NCBI GenBank assembly: GCA_964462535.1
Contig: CAYWXV010000004.1
Coordinates: forward strand, 1-64,000
Reading direction: 5' to 3'
DNA from: CAYWXV01 sp964462535
GTDB lineage: Bacteria > Bacteroidota > Ignavibacteria > OLB7
Length of the DNA: 64,000 bases
The notes beneath the pieces were generated by a model. The model made no database searches. It saw only the letters and a list, made by a program, of their open reading frames with translations, and was not told where the DNA came from. The translations under genes and the position numbers were made by a program. Of the stretch, positions 8,281 to 18,267 are shown in pieces (within the stretch, counting starts at the first letter, position 1; every line of letters starts with the position of its first letter).

Positions 8281-10347
8281 CTACTTGATCGGGTTCTCGA
8301 TGACGATATCGACGGTACGGTTGTAGTACCGGCCTTCCGGCAAATCGTTGTCGTAGATCGGCATCGTCTCGCCAACGCCACTGATCGAAGCGTTCGGTGC
8401 GTTCAGGATCTCGGCAACTCTCCGTGCGCGTGCCTCGGAGAGCTTCCGATTGTACTCTGCGTCGCCGATCCGGTCGGTGTATCCCGTCACCGAGATGTTT
8501 GCGTTCGGAGCGATCCGCTCGCGAAGCTTTCCGACGATCGACTTGTTCTGTGCATTCGGGTCGGCGCTGTTGAAGTCAAACAGAATCAGGCTGTAGCGCG
8601 AGAGCTCCTTGTAGTTCCCCATGCGATTCTGAGCTGCCTGCTCCGGCAACACATCGACATCGAGCGTTCCGATCGGAGTCGTCGTCGTCTGCCCGATGGC
8701 GTCGTTGACCTCGAGCTGATACTCGACTGGTGAACCACCGCGTGGCACAACCTGCTCGCCACCAACATTCCAATCCAGGTTCTGCGGGACATCCCCCGTT
8801 CCGTGGAAGGACTTCAGCGTACGCCCATTCTGAACGGCCGAGAGCGTCCAGTCGGTCACACCGGCCTCGGAGCGAACGGTGGGACGGAACCGGACGGTCG
8901 GAATCTCCGTGCGCCGGAGTGTGTCGGTCGTGAAGAGGGGATCGACGATACCGGGAACATTCGAACGGATCTCGACGCGACGATTCTCGGCCAGACCATC
9001 CCGATCGCTTGTGTTCGACGGATTGTCCGGAAGATCGCGGGTGTCAACGCTCATCCTCCGCTCGGCAATACCCCAGTTGTCGCGGAGGTAGTTCCGAATC
9101 GACTCGGCACGACGACGAGAGAGATCGCGATTCCCTCGCTCGGCTCCGGCGCCGGCATTGCAGCCGACAAGAGTGATCGAGGCGTCGGGGTTGTCACGGA
9201 GGCGACGCCCGATCACGTTCAGCACATGGTAATAGGCTGACATCGTCTCTGCCTGATGAAGTCCCTCGGGATGGAACGTCTCAGTTTCGTACGGCGAGAG
9301 CTTGTTGTAGCGGACGGGAATCTGCGCTGAGTTCTCGTCAAAGAAGACGTAGTTCAGCAACGGACGCATGCTGTAGGAGATGATCTGTTCGATGTTGAGC
9401 GTCGACAGAGGGGCTTCGTTCCCATCACGCTGGACCTGGACAGCGTCCAGACCGGCGGCAAGGATTCCCGTGCGTGGCTCTTCGATCTTCGGCTCCAGAC
9501 CGGCCGGCCACGGCGAGTACTTGATCGCCATTCCCATACGAAGCGCGTTCGCTTTCCAATTCAGACCTTCGACCAGATTGGTGAGGCCAACAGCGTAGAA
9601 GAGCTCCGGGGCGGCATACATCGTGTGACGGCGGTTCAGCGGAAGATCGTACCCCGCTCCGAAGAGGAGGGTTGACTGGAAGAGATTCGCCTTGGGAATG
9701 TCTCCCGCGAACTCGTTCCGGGTACGCTTCCCGTCACTGAACTGACCCACGGAGGGCTCCATCAGCCTCTCTTCCTGGGAATAATGTCTCTTGATCATGT
9801 AACCGAGTTCGGTTCCGCCATGGAGCCAGAGGCCCCCGGCGAGGCGGTATCCGAACATTGGCGTCACTCCCAGATTCATGGGTGCGGCGTCAATCGTGTG
9901 TTGGAATCGGGCCGGCACGGCTGCGGTGTCGACAAAGACCACCGTATGCTCGTCTGTCTGAAGACGGGCGATGTTCGATGTCACGCCGGCACGCACGCCG
10001 ATGATCATGTTCGACGCAATCGGTATTTCGAGCAGACCACCGAACGATCCGCCGGTACCATTACCCTCCGCAAACTGGGAGCAGCAATTCGGTATCCCGG
10101 GGAGCGTATGAAAGTCCGCCGGATGATGGTTGAGATTGAGGCTGCCAAAGGCGCCGTATCGCATCCTCAGCGTCTCGACGGCAATCGTCGTCTTCGACGA
10201 GACTGGCATCGAACTGAGGTCGCTGTAGTTGTAGATGTTCTGCATCGGCTCGCGAGGCGCGTCCGATTTCGGGTCGTCGACCCGTTGGGCATACGCCGTG
10301 TTTACCGCCGCGGCGGCAGCAAGCAAAAGGAGGAGTTTCGGCTTCAT
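8281..10347 (-). CDS. Outer-membrane protein with two OmpA-like domains in tandem
   Basis: A 688-residue protein. ATG 10347 is chosen because it starts a signal peptide (MKPKLLLLLAAAAAVNTAYA); an in-frame GTG further upstream adds a charged, non-signal extension. Residues about 60-300 look like a barrel. Then come two OmpA-type domains. The first (about residues 330-475) begins YVFFDENSAQIP and ends DGLAENRRVEI. The second (about 570-688) begins LILFDFNSADPN, includes GYTDRIGDAEYN and ends NRTVDIVIE. A beta-rich spacer of about 100 residues separates them. The gene at 57453 has the same order. Peptidoglycan anchoring is the family role; a double anchor is inferred. Confidence 0.85.
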   Translation of the reverse strand: MKPKLLLLLAAAAAVNTAYAQRVDDPKSDAPREPMQNIYNYSDLSSMPVSSKTTIAVETLRMRYGAFGSLNLNHHPADFHTLPGIPNCCSQFAEGNGTGGSFGGLLEIPIASNMIIGVRAGVTSNIARLQTDEHTVVFVDTAAVPARFQHTIDAAPMNLGVTPMFGYRLAGGLWLHGGTELGYMIKRHYSQEERLMEPSVGQFSDGKRTRNEFAGDIPKANLFQSTLLFGAGYDLPLNRRHTMYAAPELFYAVGLTNLVEGLNWKANALRMGMAIKYSPWPAGLEPKIEEPRTGILAAGLDAVQVQRDGNEAPLSTLNIEQIISYSMRPLLNYVFFDENSAQIPVRYNKLSPYETETFHPEGLHQAETMSAYYHVLNVIGRRLRDNPDASITLVGCNAGAGAERGNRDLSRRRAESIRNYLRDNWGIAERRMSVDTRDLPDNPSNTSDRDGLAENRRVEIRSNVPGIVDPLFTTDTLRRTEIPTVRFRPTVRSEAGVTDWTLSAVQNGRTLKSFHGTGDVPQNLDWNVGGEQVVPRGGSPVEYQLEVNDAIGQTTTTPIGTLDVDVLPEQAAQNRMGNYKELSRYSLILFDFNSADPNAQNKSIVGKLRERIAPNANISVTGYTDRIGDAEYNRKLSEARARRVAEILNAPNASISGVGETMPIYDNDLPEGRYYNRTVDIVIENPIK

Positions 10348-10480
10348 GCTACGGTTCTCCGTTTGGGTTTGATGTTGCCGGGGGTAGGCGGGCCGCGCCT
10401 CAGGTCCACGCGCGCGACCCACCACCGCCGGCGACTTTCTCGGCTCTATGATCCTATTGCCCTGATGGTTGTCGTCGTCA

Positions 10481-13400
10481 TCAATTCTGTATCTCTACGA
10501 TCCTCGAAAGGATCGATCCTGGTGCTTCGAGTCGGCAGAGGTAGGTGCCTGACGGGAGCGACGCGGCGTTGAAGACCACCGAGTACCGTCCCGAGACCAC
10601 CTCCGCGTCGACCAGCGTTGCGATGTCGCGTCCAAGCATGTCGGCGATCACCAGCTTCACTCGACCCGTCTCACGCGTTTCGTAGATGATCTCCGTCACG
10701 CCATGAGCGGGGTTCGGTCGATTCTGTTCAAGGGCCAGATCGCCGTTGCGATCGTACAGCCTGGTTCCGCCTTCGCGACAGAGGTTGATCGATGTGAATC
10801 GACCGTCGATCTTCTCCACCGCGATGGTTGGGTCGTCCCATGCGAATGACTCGATCTTCAGATCACCCGTCTCGGAGTTGCCGAGCATCGAGAGCATCTG
10901 GAGTTCCGTCAGGAGCGACGGACCGCCAACATGGAATCCGTTGACCGTGACCACTCGATCATCACCCTCTATCTCTCCCCGTGGGGACGTTCCGACCGGG
11001 ATCAACAGTGACTTGTTGAAGCGGATCTTCGCCACGTATGTCCGGTACTGCGTCGTGTCAAGGTTCTCCATGTACTCCAGTCGGAGTGGGATGAGAACCG
11101 TGTCTCCAGGAGCGCCATCGACCGATGCGATGCTGACACCCGTGACGGCCGGCAGCGGAAGCGTAATCGAAACCTCCGCGTGTCCGCGGCAACCGTTCGA
11201 GTCGACCACGTCAACCCGGTAGATGCCATCCTGGAGCGCAATCAGGTTCGGTCCGTTCTCGCCGTCAAGCGTGACGCCGTTCCTGGTCCAGCCGTAGTAG
11301 ACCATGGTCTGAGGATTGACCGACAGCGTGACCGTGTCACCCGGGCGACGCATGCTTCCGGTCAGAGTCAGAACAGGCTCCGGCGCACCGTAGATCATGT
11401 CCACGAATGACGTTGCCGTGGAGCGGCAGCCGCCGTCATTCTCCACCTCTACAGCGTAGTTGCCCGGCTTGTGAATCAGAATCGTCTGCGTTGTGTCACC
11501 GGTCGACCAGCGATAGCTGTAGTATCCGGCACCTGCATCGAGCACGATGCTGTCGCCTGAGCAGAGTCGCGATGCGCCCGCGATCTCAACCTGGAACGGT
11601 TCACCCACGCGTACGTCCATCGAGGCGCTGTTAACGCACCCGGTGGTGGTATCCATCGCGGTAACGCTGACTGTCGCGGAACCACTGTCAAGCCAGCGGA
11701 GGCGCATGCTGGGACGATGCTCTCCGGAAATGATCACCGAGCGGACGCCGTTCGTCGACCAGTTGTAGACAACGTTTTCCTGTGGCGGGATCTGGAAGAA
11801 TGCCTGCTCCGTACGGCAGACGCGATCCGGTCCAGTGAAGGCGATCAGCGGAAGCGGATTCACCGTCACATCCGTCGGGATCGAAGTCGCCGAACAGCTG
11901 TTCGTATCGCTTACCGTTACAGCATAGCTCCCCGACTGGCGCACCACGATGGACGGAGTCGAGTCACCCGTGCTCCAGAGGTATCCGGCGTACCCGGACG
12001 GAGCGTCAAGCTGAACGCTGTCACCGTCACAGAACGTCGTCGGTCCGCTGGCGGCGATCACCGGCACGATTGGATTCGGATGGACCGTCACGGCAATCGT
12101 GTCGGACATCGTCATGCAACCGTTGGTATCCGCCACCTGAACGTAATAGTCACCTGAGACTCGAGCCGTGATCACAGGAGTTGTGTCTCCCGTTGACCAC
12201 CGGTACTCCGCGAAGCCTTCCTGCACACCGATCACGACGCTGTCGCCGTCGCAGAACGTCGTCGCACCGTTGGCCGCAATGACCGGCATCGGAAGAGCAT
12301 GCACCGTAACGGTTACTGGCTCGGAAATGCCCATGCAGCCGTTGGTGTCGATAACGCTGACCGTGTAGTCGGCCGAGATACGAGCAACGATCGTCTCGGA
12401 TGTATCACCGTTCGACCAGAGGTACGAGATGTATCCCGGAGGCGCGGCAAGCGTGACGCTGTCGCCATCGCAGAATTCGGTGAGACCCGACGCTGCGATC
12501 TTCGGTACCGGCAACTCATGGACGAGGACGTCGACCGTGTCGCTCCATGTCCCGCAGTTGTTCGTGTCGAGACCCATCACCGCGTACCGACCGGTCGTGT
12601 GAACGACGATCGTTGGCGTGGTCTCTCCCGTCGACCAGAGGTAGCCCTGATATCCACCATTCACACCGAGCGTCAGACTGTCGCCGTTGCAGAACGTCGT
12701 CGGTCCAAACGTTGCCAGTGTCGGCTTGGCTGGCCGAGGATTGACGACGACCTGGACGGTGTCCGAGTTCCCGGGGCACTTGTTCGAGTCAACGACCGCC
12801 ACACTATAGTAGCCGGGCGTCCGAACAACGATCGAGCGGGTCGTTGCACCCGTCGACCAGAGGTAGGAGTCGTGTCCACGCGGGACTGAGAGGACTACAC
12901 TGTCTCCCTCGCAGAGCTGGGTGGATCCCGACGTCGCGATCTTCGGCGCCGGAAGGGCATGTGCGACCACCGGCAGAGCCTCGGAGACCGAGCTGCATCC
13001 ATTCGTGTCGTACACACGGACGGCGTAGTCGTTGGTAGTGCGGGCGACGATGGACTGTGTTGTATCGCCGTTAGACCACTCGTACCGGCTGTATCCGGCC
13101 GGTGCGTCGAGCTGTACGCTATCCCCTTCGCAGAATTCTGTTGGACCGATAGCGCTGATCACCGGAATCGAGGGTGCGTTCCAGACGGTGATCGCAAGAG
13201 TGTCCGAGTGTGCCGGACATCCCTTCGCATCGTACACGGTGACGCTGTACGCGCCAGACTCCGTGACGAGGATCGATGGCGTCTTCTCTCCATTCGACCA
13301 GAGATATCCGGAGTAACCGAGGGGGGCTTCCAGGAGGAGGCTGTCCCCTTCGCAGAAGGTTGTTGCCCCAGCCGGCGTGATATCCGGTTTTGCCGGACGT

Positions 13401-16400
13401 GGGTTGACAAAGATTTCGATCGGGTTGGAGTTACCCGAGCAGCCGTTCGAATCGACGACCGTTACGAAGTACGACCCTGCCTGCCACACGCGGGCGAAGC
13501 GGGTGCTGTCGCCGTTGGACCAACGGTACGACATGTATCCGGCCGGGACCGAGAGACCGAGCGTGTCGCCCTCGCAGATCGTCGTCGAGCCTGTGGCCGA
13601 GACGACGGGACGCGGGCTTGCATGGACATTGATGTTCATGGGATCGCTGTTGGCTCGACAGCCGTTGGAATCGGTGACGGTGACGGTGTAATCGCCGGAG
13701 GTTTGGACCACGATGGAGTCCTCCGTACGTCCGTTGGACCAGTAGTAGGATGTATACCCGAGCGGTGCGTGCAGGACCACGCTATCCCCCTGGCAGAAGG
13801 TCGAAGGACCACTCGCCAGAACGATCGGCTTCGGTACGGCCGGGTGGACCGTGACGTCAACACTGTCGGAGACCGCCGGGCATCCCGACCCGGTCATTGC
13901 CTGACAGACATAAACGCCGCTCTGCGTCACGTTGATCGCCCGTGTCGTGTCGCCTGTTGACCAGAGATACGAGGCGTATCCCGTTGGGGCGACGATGCGG
14001 AGCGTGTCTCCCTCGCAGAAGACCGTCGGCCCCATTGGCCGGATCTGCAGCTTGGGATTCGACAGAACCGTGATGCGCGTGGCGACCGAAACGGCGCCGC
14101 AGCCGATGGCATCGTATCCGGTGACGGAGTAGTTGCCTGTCGCCTTTACGTAGATGGTTGGAGTCGTGTCTCCGGTTGACCAGAGAAGCGACGAGTACGA
14201 TCCGACAACAGTCAGAGCAACGGAATCACCACCACAGATCGTTGTTGGTCCAAAGACCGTGATCCCTGGTCGCGGCGGAGCGGGATTGACCGTGATGAAC
14301 GTCGAGTCGCTGGCCGTGCCGCAACCAAAGTTGTCGTAGCCGATGACTGCGTAGTTCCCGTTCGCCCGCGCGGCGATCGTCCGCGTCTTGGCGCCGGTCG
14401 ACCAGAGGTACGATGCGTAACCGGTCGGTGCGCTCAGGAAGACGCTGTCTCCCTGGCAGATCGTCGACGAGCCATTGACCGTGATCGTCGGCTTCGTTAC
14501 CTGACTTCGAATCGTCGCACGGACGGGTGGCGAGACACCCGTGCACCCCGTCGAGTCCGTGACTGCAACCGAGTAGTCACCGGTTACACCGACGCGGATC
14601 GTATCGGTCGATTCACCGGTCGACCAGAGGTACGATATGAAGCCGGCAGGCGCGGCCAACGTTACGCTGTCGCCGTAGCAGGCTATCGATGGACCGACGG
14701 ACTTCACCTTCACGATCGGCGCCGGAGTGACGCTGACGTTGACGATGTTCGACGTGCCGCGACATCCATTCGCATCGGTCCCCTGTACCGAGTAGAGACC
14801 GGTCATCTTGACCCAGATGGAATTGGAAGTGGCGCCGTTGGACCAGACATATGAAACCATGCCTGGCGTTGCGAAGAGCTGGACGCTGTCCCCCTGGCAG
14901 AACGTCGTGGGACCTGCGGCCGTGGCCGTTACGATAGGTGGCTGGAGCGTTGCCACCACAATCGTGTCGGAGCGGGTGACGCAGCCGAACGCATCGGTCA
15001 CGTTCACCCAGTAGGAGCCCGCCTTGTACGCGAAGATCTGCGTCCCCTTCGCCCCTGTCGACCAGAGGTACGAGGCGTACCCGGCCGGAGCGTTGATAGG
15101 GATGCTATCCCCCGCGCAGATAATCGGCGGAACTGGTGTTGTGAGGGTGATCGTTGGCTTCGGACGCTCCGTCACCTGCACCGTGTCGGTGTACGTGACG
15201 CAGCCGTTCGTATCGGTCAGTGCAGCCCAGTACGGGGCTGTCGTATCGGCCATGATGGCCCGCGTCGTGGCACCGGTCGACCAGACGTAGCTGGCATACC
15301 CTGCTGGTGCCGTCAGGCGCACACTGTCGCCATTGCAGATCGTGGTCGGTCCGCTTGTCGCGATAACCGCTTTCGGAAGCGTGTAGAAGACCAGGAAGAC
15401 CGGGATGGACGTCCCCGAGCAACCGTTCGGGTCGGTGACGGACACGGAATAGCTTCCAGACTTCGATACCGTGATGGATTGCGTCGTGGCACCCGTTGAC
15501 CAGAGGTACGACGGGAATCCCGGCGCCGCCGTTAGTACCGTGCTGTCACCAGGGCATAGCCTGATAACACCTGACGGCGAGATCGTCGGCGTCGGTGAGG
15601 GGAGCACCGAGACGTTCAACCGTCGCGTGTACGTGCAGCCCGTTGCGTCCGTGATCGTGACCGTATAGGTTGTGGTCACGATTGGGGAGGCGATCGGATT
15701 GGCAATGTTCGGATTGCTAAGGCCGGTCGCGGGTGACCATCGGTAGCTTACGCCCCCGAACGCGCGGATCTGCACGCCGCTTCCGCGACAGACGGTCGTA
15801 TCGTTGCTGACGCCGTAATTCGAGAGTGGCGTATTCGACTGTGGAAGTGTCAAACCGCTCGAGACACGACCACCCTGACCCGGCGATGCGCCGTAATTGC
15901 CACACGGACCGCCACCAAGGACCATTCCTGGAATTCCGGAGTCAACGCGGGCAGTGACGCCAGCCGGTAGGGCACCAATGCTGTGATAGATCATACCGCC
16001 ACCGCCACCCCCCCCTGGGCCGTGGCAAGGGTTCGGTTGAATGTCGCCGCCATTGCCGCCACGAGCTTCAATCGTGAAGGGACCGGTCATGTTCGGAGCC
16101 TGGACCAGCACGGTTCCGCCGCCGCCGCCGCCGCCCGCACCATCCTGACCAGTTGTCGCCGTGTTGCTCGCCCCGTTGGCGCGGATCGCGTTCCCGTTGC
16201 CGATGACGCGGTTAGCTATAACGATGACGATACCACCACCCGGAGCGCCGTTCGTACCGACGTGATTGTTCTGATGTCCACCACCACCGCCGCCACCAAG
16301 GAAGGCGCGTGCGGCTCCAAAATTGTTGAGCGAGTACCCGCCAACGCCGCCGACGTTGAAGCTCGAGCTCCACTCGCGACCACCAATACCGCCGGTGCCG

Positions 16401-17107
16401 ATGTTCGATCCACCGCCACCACCACTGTTGTGACAGTTACCGCCACCGCCGCCACTGGCAAGAGCGCCACGCCCGGCATCCCACGTCGAACCTGGAATAA
16501 CGATCGACTCACCCTTCTTGGCTCCATCGCCGACCGAGCTGGAATACTTGTAGCTGGTGCACCCGGCCTGTCCGTTCTGGACCGACGAGTCGCCACCACG
16601 GAATCCCTGTCCCGACGCGTCGATGTTGGCATTCAGCGTCAGCGTACCCGCCACTTCGATGGCAATCACGCCTCCCGTCGTTCCGTTCCACGGTGTCGCG
16701 GAGATCGCTCCACTTACCGTCACATTCGTATAGGAGGGCATTCTCACCAACTGAACAATCCCCGCCGGGTCATACCGACGGAGCGTCTTGTTCGTGAAGT
16801 AGATCTCCGAACCGCCGACCGAATCGATGGTCAGCAGCTCGTAGTATCCGGCATTGCCGTAGTTGGTGACTGAGCCAAATAGAGGTGTGTTGCTGGTGTC
16901 TACGATCGCCCCTTTCATCTGTATGAGGACGACGCGATCGCCACGAGCAAAGCCTCCGGCTGATGTGACAGTCACCATCGACGCGCAGGAGTCGAAGGCG
17001 GTCACGCGCGTGTAGATGTTCACGACGCCGGAAATGGTCTGCGCGTGCGCAATCACAGATGTCAGCGCAAGCAGAACGAGGGCAAGTAGTAGATGGGTTC
17101 TACGCAT
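10481..17107 (-). CDS. Giant T9SS surface protein, glycine-rich head plus about 18 Cys-paired repeats
   Basis: About 2,208 residues from ATG 17107, preceded by GGAGA. This start gives a signal peptide (MRRTHLLLALVLLALTSVIA). Residues about 170-430 form a glycine-rich domain with several runs of 5-7 Gly. A WSPATGLSNPN unit follows, then about 17 repeats of roughly 73 residues with the pattern FCxGDSV, YLWSTG, DxNGC: an Ig-like fold with one conserved Cys near each end, probably a disulfide. Next come a PKD-like unit, two degenerate repeats, a cohesin-like segment (GDTVLIPLRLEY) and a T9SS sorting domain (NRPNPA, DMLGRDI, SGTYLCRL). It is probably a long surface stalk or adhesin; no ligand can be inferred. 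It is paralogous to the gene at 18444. Confidence 0.85.
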   Translation of the reverse strand: MRRTHLLLALVLLALTSVIAHAQTISGVVNIYTRVTAFDSCASMVTVTSAGGFARGDRVVLIQMKGAIVDTSNTPLFGSVTNYGNAGYYELLTIDSVGGSEIYFTNKTLRRYDPAGIVQLVRMPSYTNVTVSGAISATPWNGTTGGVIAIEVAGTLTLNANIDASGQGFRGGDSSVQNGQAGCTSYKYSSSVGDGAKKGESIVIPGSTWDAGRGALASGGGGGNCHNSGGGGGSNIGTGGIGGREWSSSFNVGGVGGYSLNNFGAARAFLGGGGGGGHQNNHVGTNGAPGGGIVIVIANRVIGNGNAIRANGASNTATTGQDGAGGGGGGGTVLVQAPNMTGPFTIEARGGNGGDIQPNPCHGPGGGGGGGMIYHSIGALPAGVTARVDSGIPGMVLGGGPCGNYGASPGQGGRVSSGLTLPQSNTPLSNYGVSNDTTVCRGSGVQIRAFGGVSYRWSPATGLSNPNIANPIASPIVTTTYTVTITDATGCTYTRRLNVSVLPSPTPTISPSGVIRLCPGDSTVLTAAPGFPSYLWSTGATTQSITVSKSGSYSVSVTDPNGCSGTSIPVFLVFYTLPKAVIATSGPTTICNGDSVRLTAPAGYASYVWSTGATTRAIMADTTAPYWAALTDTNGCVTYTDTVQVTERPKPTITLTTPVPPIICAGDSIPINAPAGYASYLWSTGAKGTQIFAYKAGSYWVNVTDAFGCVTRSDTIVVATLQPPIVTATAAGPTTFCQGDSVQLFATPGMVSYVWSNGATSNSIWVKMTGLYSVQGTDANGCRGTSNIVNVSVTPAPIVKVKSVGPSIACYGDSVTLAAPAGFISYLWSTGESTDTIRVGVTGDYSVAVTDSTGCTGVSPPVRATIRSQVTKPTITVNGSSTICQGDSVFLSAPTGYASYLWSTGAKTRTIAARANGNYAVIGYDNFGCGTASDSTFITVNPAPPRPGITVFGPTTICGGDSVALTVVGSYSSLLWSTGDTTPTIYVKATGNYSVTGYDAIGCGAVSVATRITVLSNPKLQIRPMGPTVFCEGDTLRIVAPTGYASYLWSTGDTTRAINVTQSGVYVCQAMTGSGCPAVSDSVDVTVHPAVPKPIVLASGPSTFCQGDSVVLHAPLGYTSYYWSNGRTEDSIVVQTSGDYTVTVTDSNGCRANSDPMNINVHASPRPVVSATGSTTICEGDTLGLSVPAGYMSYRWSNGDSTRFARVWQAGSYFVTVVDSNGCSGNSNPIEIFVNPRPAKPDITPAGATTFCEGDSLLLEAPLGYSGYLWSNGEKTPSILVTESGAYSVTVYDAKGCPAHSDTLAITVWNAPSIPVISAIGPTEFCEGDSVQLDAPAGYSRYEWSNGDTTQSIVARTTNDYAVRVYDTNGCSSVSEALPVVAHALPAPKIATSGSTQLCEGDSVVLSVPRGHDSYLWSTGATTRSIVVRTPGYYSVAVVDSNKCPGNSDTVQVVVNPRPAKPTLATFGPTTFCNGDSLTLGVNGGYQGYLWSTGETTPTIVVHTTGRYAVMGLDTNNCGTWSDTVDVLVHELPVPKIAASGLTEFCDGDSVTLAAPPGYISYLWSNGDTSETIVARISADYTVSVIDTNGCMGISEPVTVTVHALPMPVIAANGATTFCDGDSVVIGVQEGFAEYRWSTGDTTPVITARVSGDYYVQVADTNGCMTMSDTIAVTVHPNPIVPVIAASGPTTFCDGDSVQLDAPSGYAGYLWSTGDSTPSIVVRQSGSYAVTVSDTNSCSATSIPTDVTVNPLPLIAFTGPDRVCRTEQAFFQIPPQENVVYNWSTNGVRSVIISGEHRPSMRLRWLDSGSATVSVTAMDTTTGCVNSASMDVRVGEPFQVEIAGASRLCSGDSIVLDAGAGYYSYRWSTGDTTQTILIHKPGNYAVEVENDGGCRSTATSFVDMIYGAPEPVLTLTGSMRRPGDTVTLSVNPQTMVYYGWTRNGVTLDGENGPNLIALQDGIYRVDVVDSNGCRGHAEVSITLPLPAVTGVSIASVDGAPGDTVLIPLRLEYMENLDTTQYRTYVAKIRFNKSLLIPVGTSPRGEIEGDDRVVTVNGFHVGGPSLLTELQMLSMLGNSETGDLKIESFAWDDPTIAVEKIDGRFTSINLCREGGTRLYDRNGDLALEQNRPNPAHGVTEIIYETRETGRVKLVIADMLGRDIATLVDAEVVSGRYSVVFNAASLPSGTYLCRLEAPGSILSRIVEIQN

Positions 17108-17270
17108 GACAGAAGTCTCCACGTTTTCCGGGAGCGCCCGCGTGAATCTTGAGCATAGACTCACTGGACCGAACGGGCGTCAAGGCCGGACACGATGCGC
17201 CACCCACGTCGGGGAGACGGGAATGTTCGCTGTTTGATGACGTCATTCGACGCCACCACCGGATTTGATG

Positions 17271-17627
17271 TCAGACAACGCCAGGGGCAGCGACATACGC
17301 GTCGCGGCACCAAAGCAACAGGTTCAGGGAATGCACGGGATGGCTTGTTCGGAAGGCTCCGGTGGTTGAACGTCCTCGGGCTCCCGTCAATCGATCGCAC
17401 AGGTCAAGACACCAGACACATATCGATCCGATCCATTGACGCCCTTCGGATGGAGATGACGGAGATACGCTCCCCCTCTCCTGCGAACGGGTCGAATCGG
17501 ATGACGTCTCGCGCTTGAATACGCTGATAGATGGGAACTTCGGCGAATGGCGGAGCGACCGTTGGACGACAGTCGTTTCGCCCCGCGTAGGGACGTGCAG
17601 CGTGAAGAAGTTGGACAACCTCTTCAT
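17271..17627 (-). CDS. Possible small ORF in the leader of the first giant gene
   Basis: ATG 17627 follows a strong GGAGGT within a block nearly identical to the one before the small ORF at 26295. Both frames begin ATGAAG, which is the main reason to call it. The 118-residue product has no recognisable domain and no clear signal peptide; another frame overlaps it. It may be a degenerated copy of the 26295 ORF, a short leader peptide, or non-coding. The giant gene starts 163 bp downstream on the same strand. Confidence 0.3.
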   Translation of the reverse strand: MKRLSNFFTLHVPTRGETTVVQRSLRHSPKFPSISVFKRETSSDSTRSQERGSVSPSSPSEGRQWIGSICVWCLDLCDRLTGARGRSTTGAFRTSHPVHSLNLLLWCRDAYVAAPGVV

Positions 17628-17632
17628 GTATG

Positions 17633-17649
17633 GACCTCCGAGATGTTAG
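17633..17649 (-). promoter_or_regulatory. Conserved ribosome-site block, copy A
   Basis: The minus strand reads CTAACATCTCGGAGGTC, ending 5 bases before ATG 17627. The matching block at 26301-26315 lacks two bases but is otherwise the same. Conservation extends beyond the Shine-Dalgarno core, which implies shared ancestry or a shared translational signal. Confidence 0.6.
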
Positions 17650-17744
17650 GCACAGACTGACAACGAGTTGGACGGCTCGTGATGGTGTCGTCTGCGTGGA
17701 CCTGATTGTTCTGGACGCGGTCAATATGCAAAACGGAGTTGATA

Positions 17745-17769
17745 CAAGCCAGTACATGGAAGGGTATTT
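17745..17769 (-). promoter_or_regulatory. 25-bp shared upstream motif, copy A
   Basis: The minus-strand core is TACCCTTCCATGTACTGGC. It matches 26436-26460 at 22 of 25 positions and lies 118 bp upstream of ATG 17627. The core CCATGTACTGG is an imperfect dyad. It is a candidate operator or promoter element, possibly for the LuxR-type regulator at 26541; that link is inference. Confidence 0.5.
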
Positions 17770-17770
17770 G

Positions 17771-17788
17771 TCAGAATTTTTTTTCTGA
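17771..17788. other. Inverted repeat with T-run loop
   Basis: TCAGAA and TTCTGA flank six T residues, one base from the shared motif. The two T runs merge into eight consecutive T. It could be a protein site next to the motif or a slippage-prone tract. Confidence 0.45.
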
Positions 17789-17818
17789 CCCCCTCCCTGA
17801 CTCGAATCACCCTGTTTC

Positions 17819-17855
17819 GCATCGTCTGTACAGACGGTGTCTGGACAGACGATGC
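17819..17855. other. Long near-perfect hairpin
   Basis: An 11-bp outer stem GCATCGTCTGT/ACAGACGATGC, one mismatch, then a 5-bp inner stem CAGAC/GTCTG around a GGT loop. No T-tract follows on either strand, so it is not a standard terminator. It lies 50 bp upstream of motif copy A. Confidence 0.65.
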
Positions 17856-18022
17856 GCAACAGTTCATCCGAACGTCAGCTCCTGCGGTACGGGTCGGGCG
17901 GGAAGCAGAGGGAATGCTGGGCACGTTTCTCCCCCTTACGCGCGTCGCTTTCACAGCTCCACTCCCCGCCTACCGACCACATGTGTTGTCAAGGATTCCC
18001 GATCGTGCTCGGGAGAAGGAAT

Positions 18023-18076
18023 CGGCAGCCTCACACCGTCGGTTTACTCCCCCTAATCCTTCGATGGAGGCTGCCG
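18023..18076. repeat. Hairpin repeat element, copy 1
   Basis: Outer arms CGGCAGCCTC and GAGGCTGCCG enclose a CTCCCCC core. Relative to copies 2 and 3, both arms differ at the same paired position (C-G in place of T-A), which keeps the stem intact. Confidence 0.75.
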
Positions 18077-18212
18077 TTCTTCGTTCCTGTATCGCGTTTC
18101 GGTGCCCGTTGGCTTGCCTTTCGCGATACGACTCTTTGTCAACCGATGCGCGATTCGTCGCGCCCTCCACCTCCCCTCGGGCGTTTGTTCACCCTCCAGG
18201 AAGCGATCGGAG

Positions 18213-18267
18213 CGGTAGCCTCACGACTACTGGCGTTCTCCCCCTTAGCCAATGCCGGAGGCTACCG
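18213..18267. repeat. Hairpin repeat element, copy 2
   Basis: Arms CGGTAGCCTC and GAGGCTACCG surround the core GGCGTTCTCCCCCTTAGCC, whose GGC/GCC ends can form an inner stem. It is followed by TCCGTTCATTCA, also seen after copy 3 with one change. Confidence 0.8.

Noticed and set aside
12959..13960. 333-codon plus-strand frame inside the first giant gene
   Set aside because: Same reason: an antisense image of the repeats.
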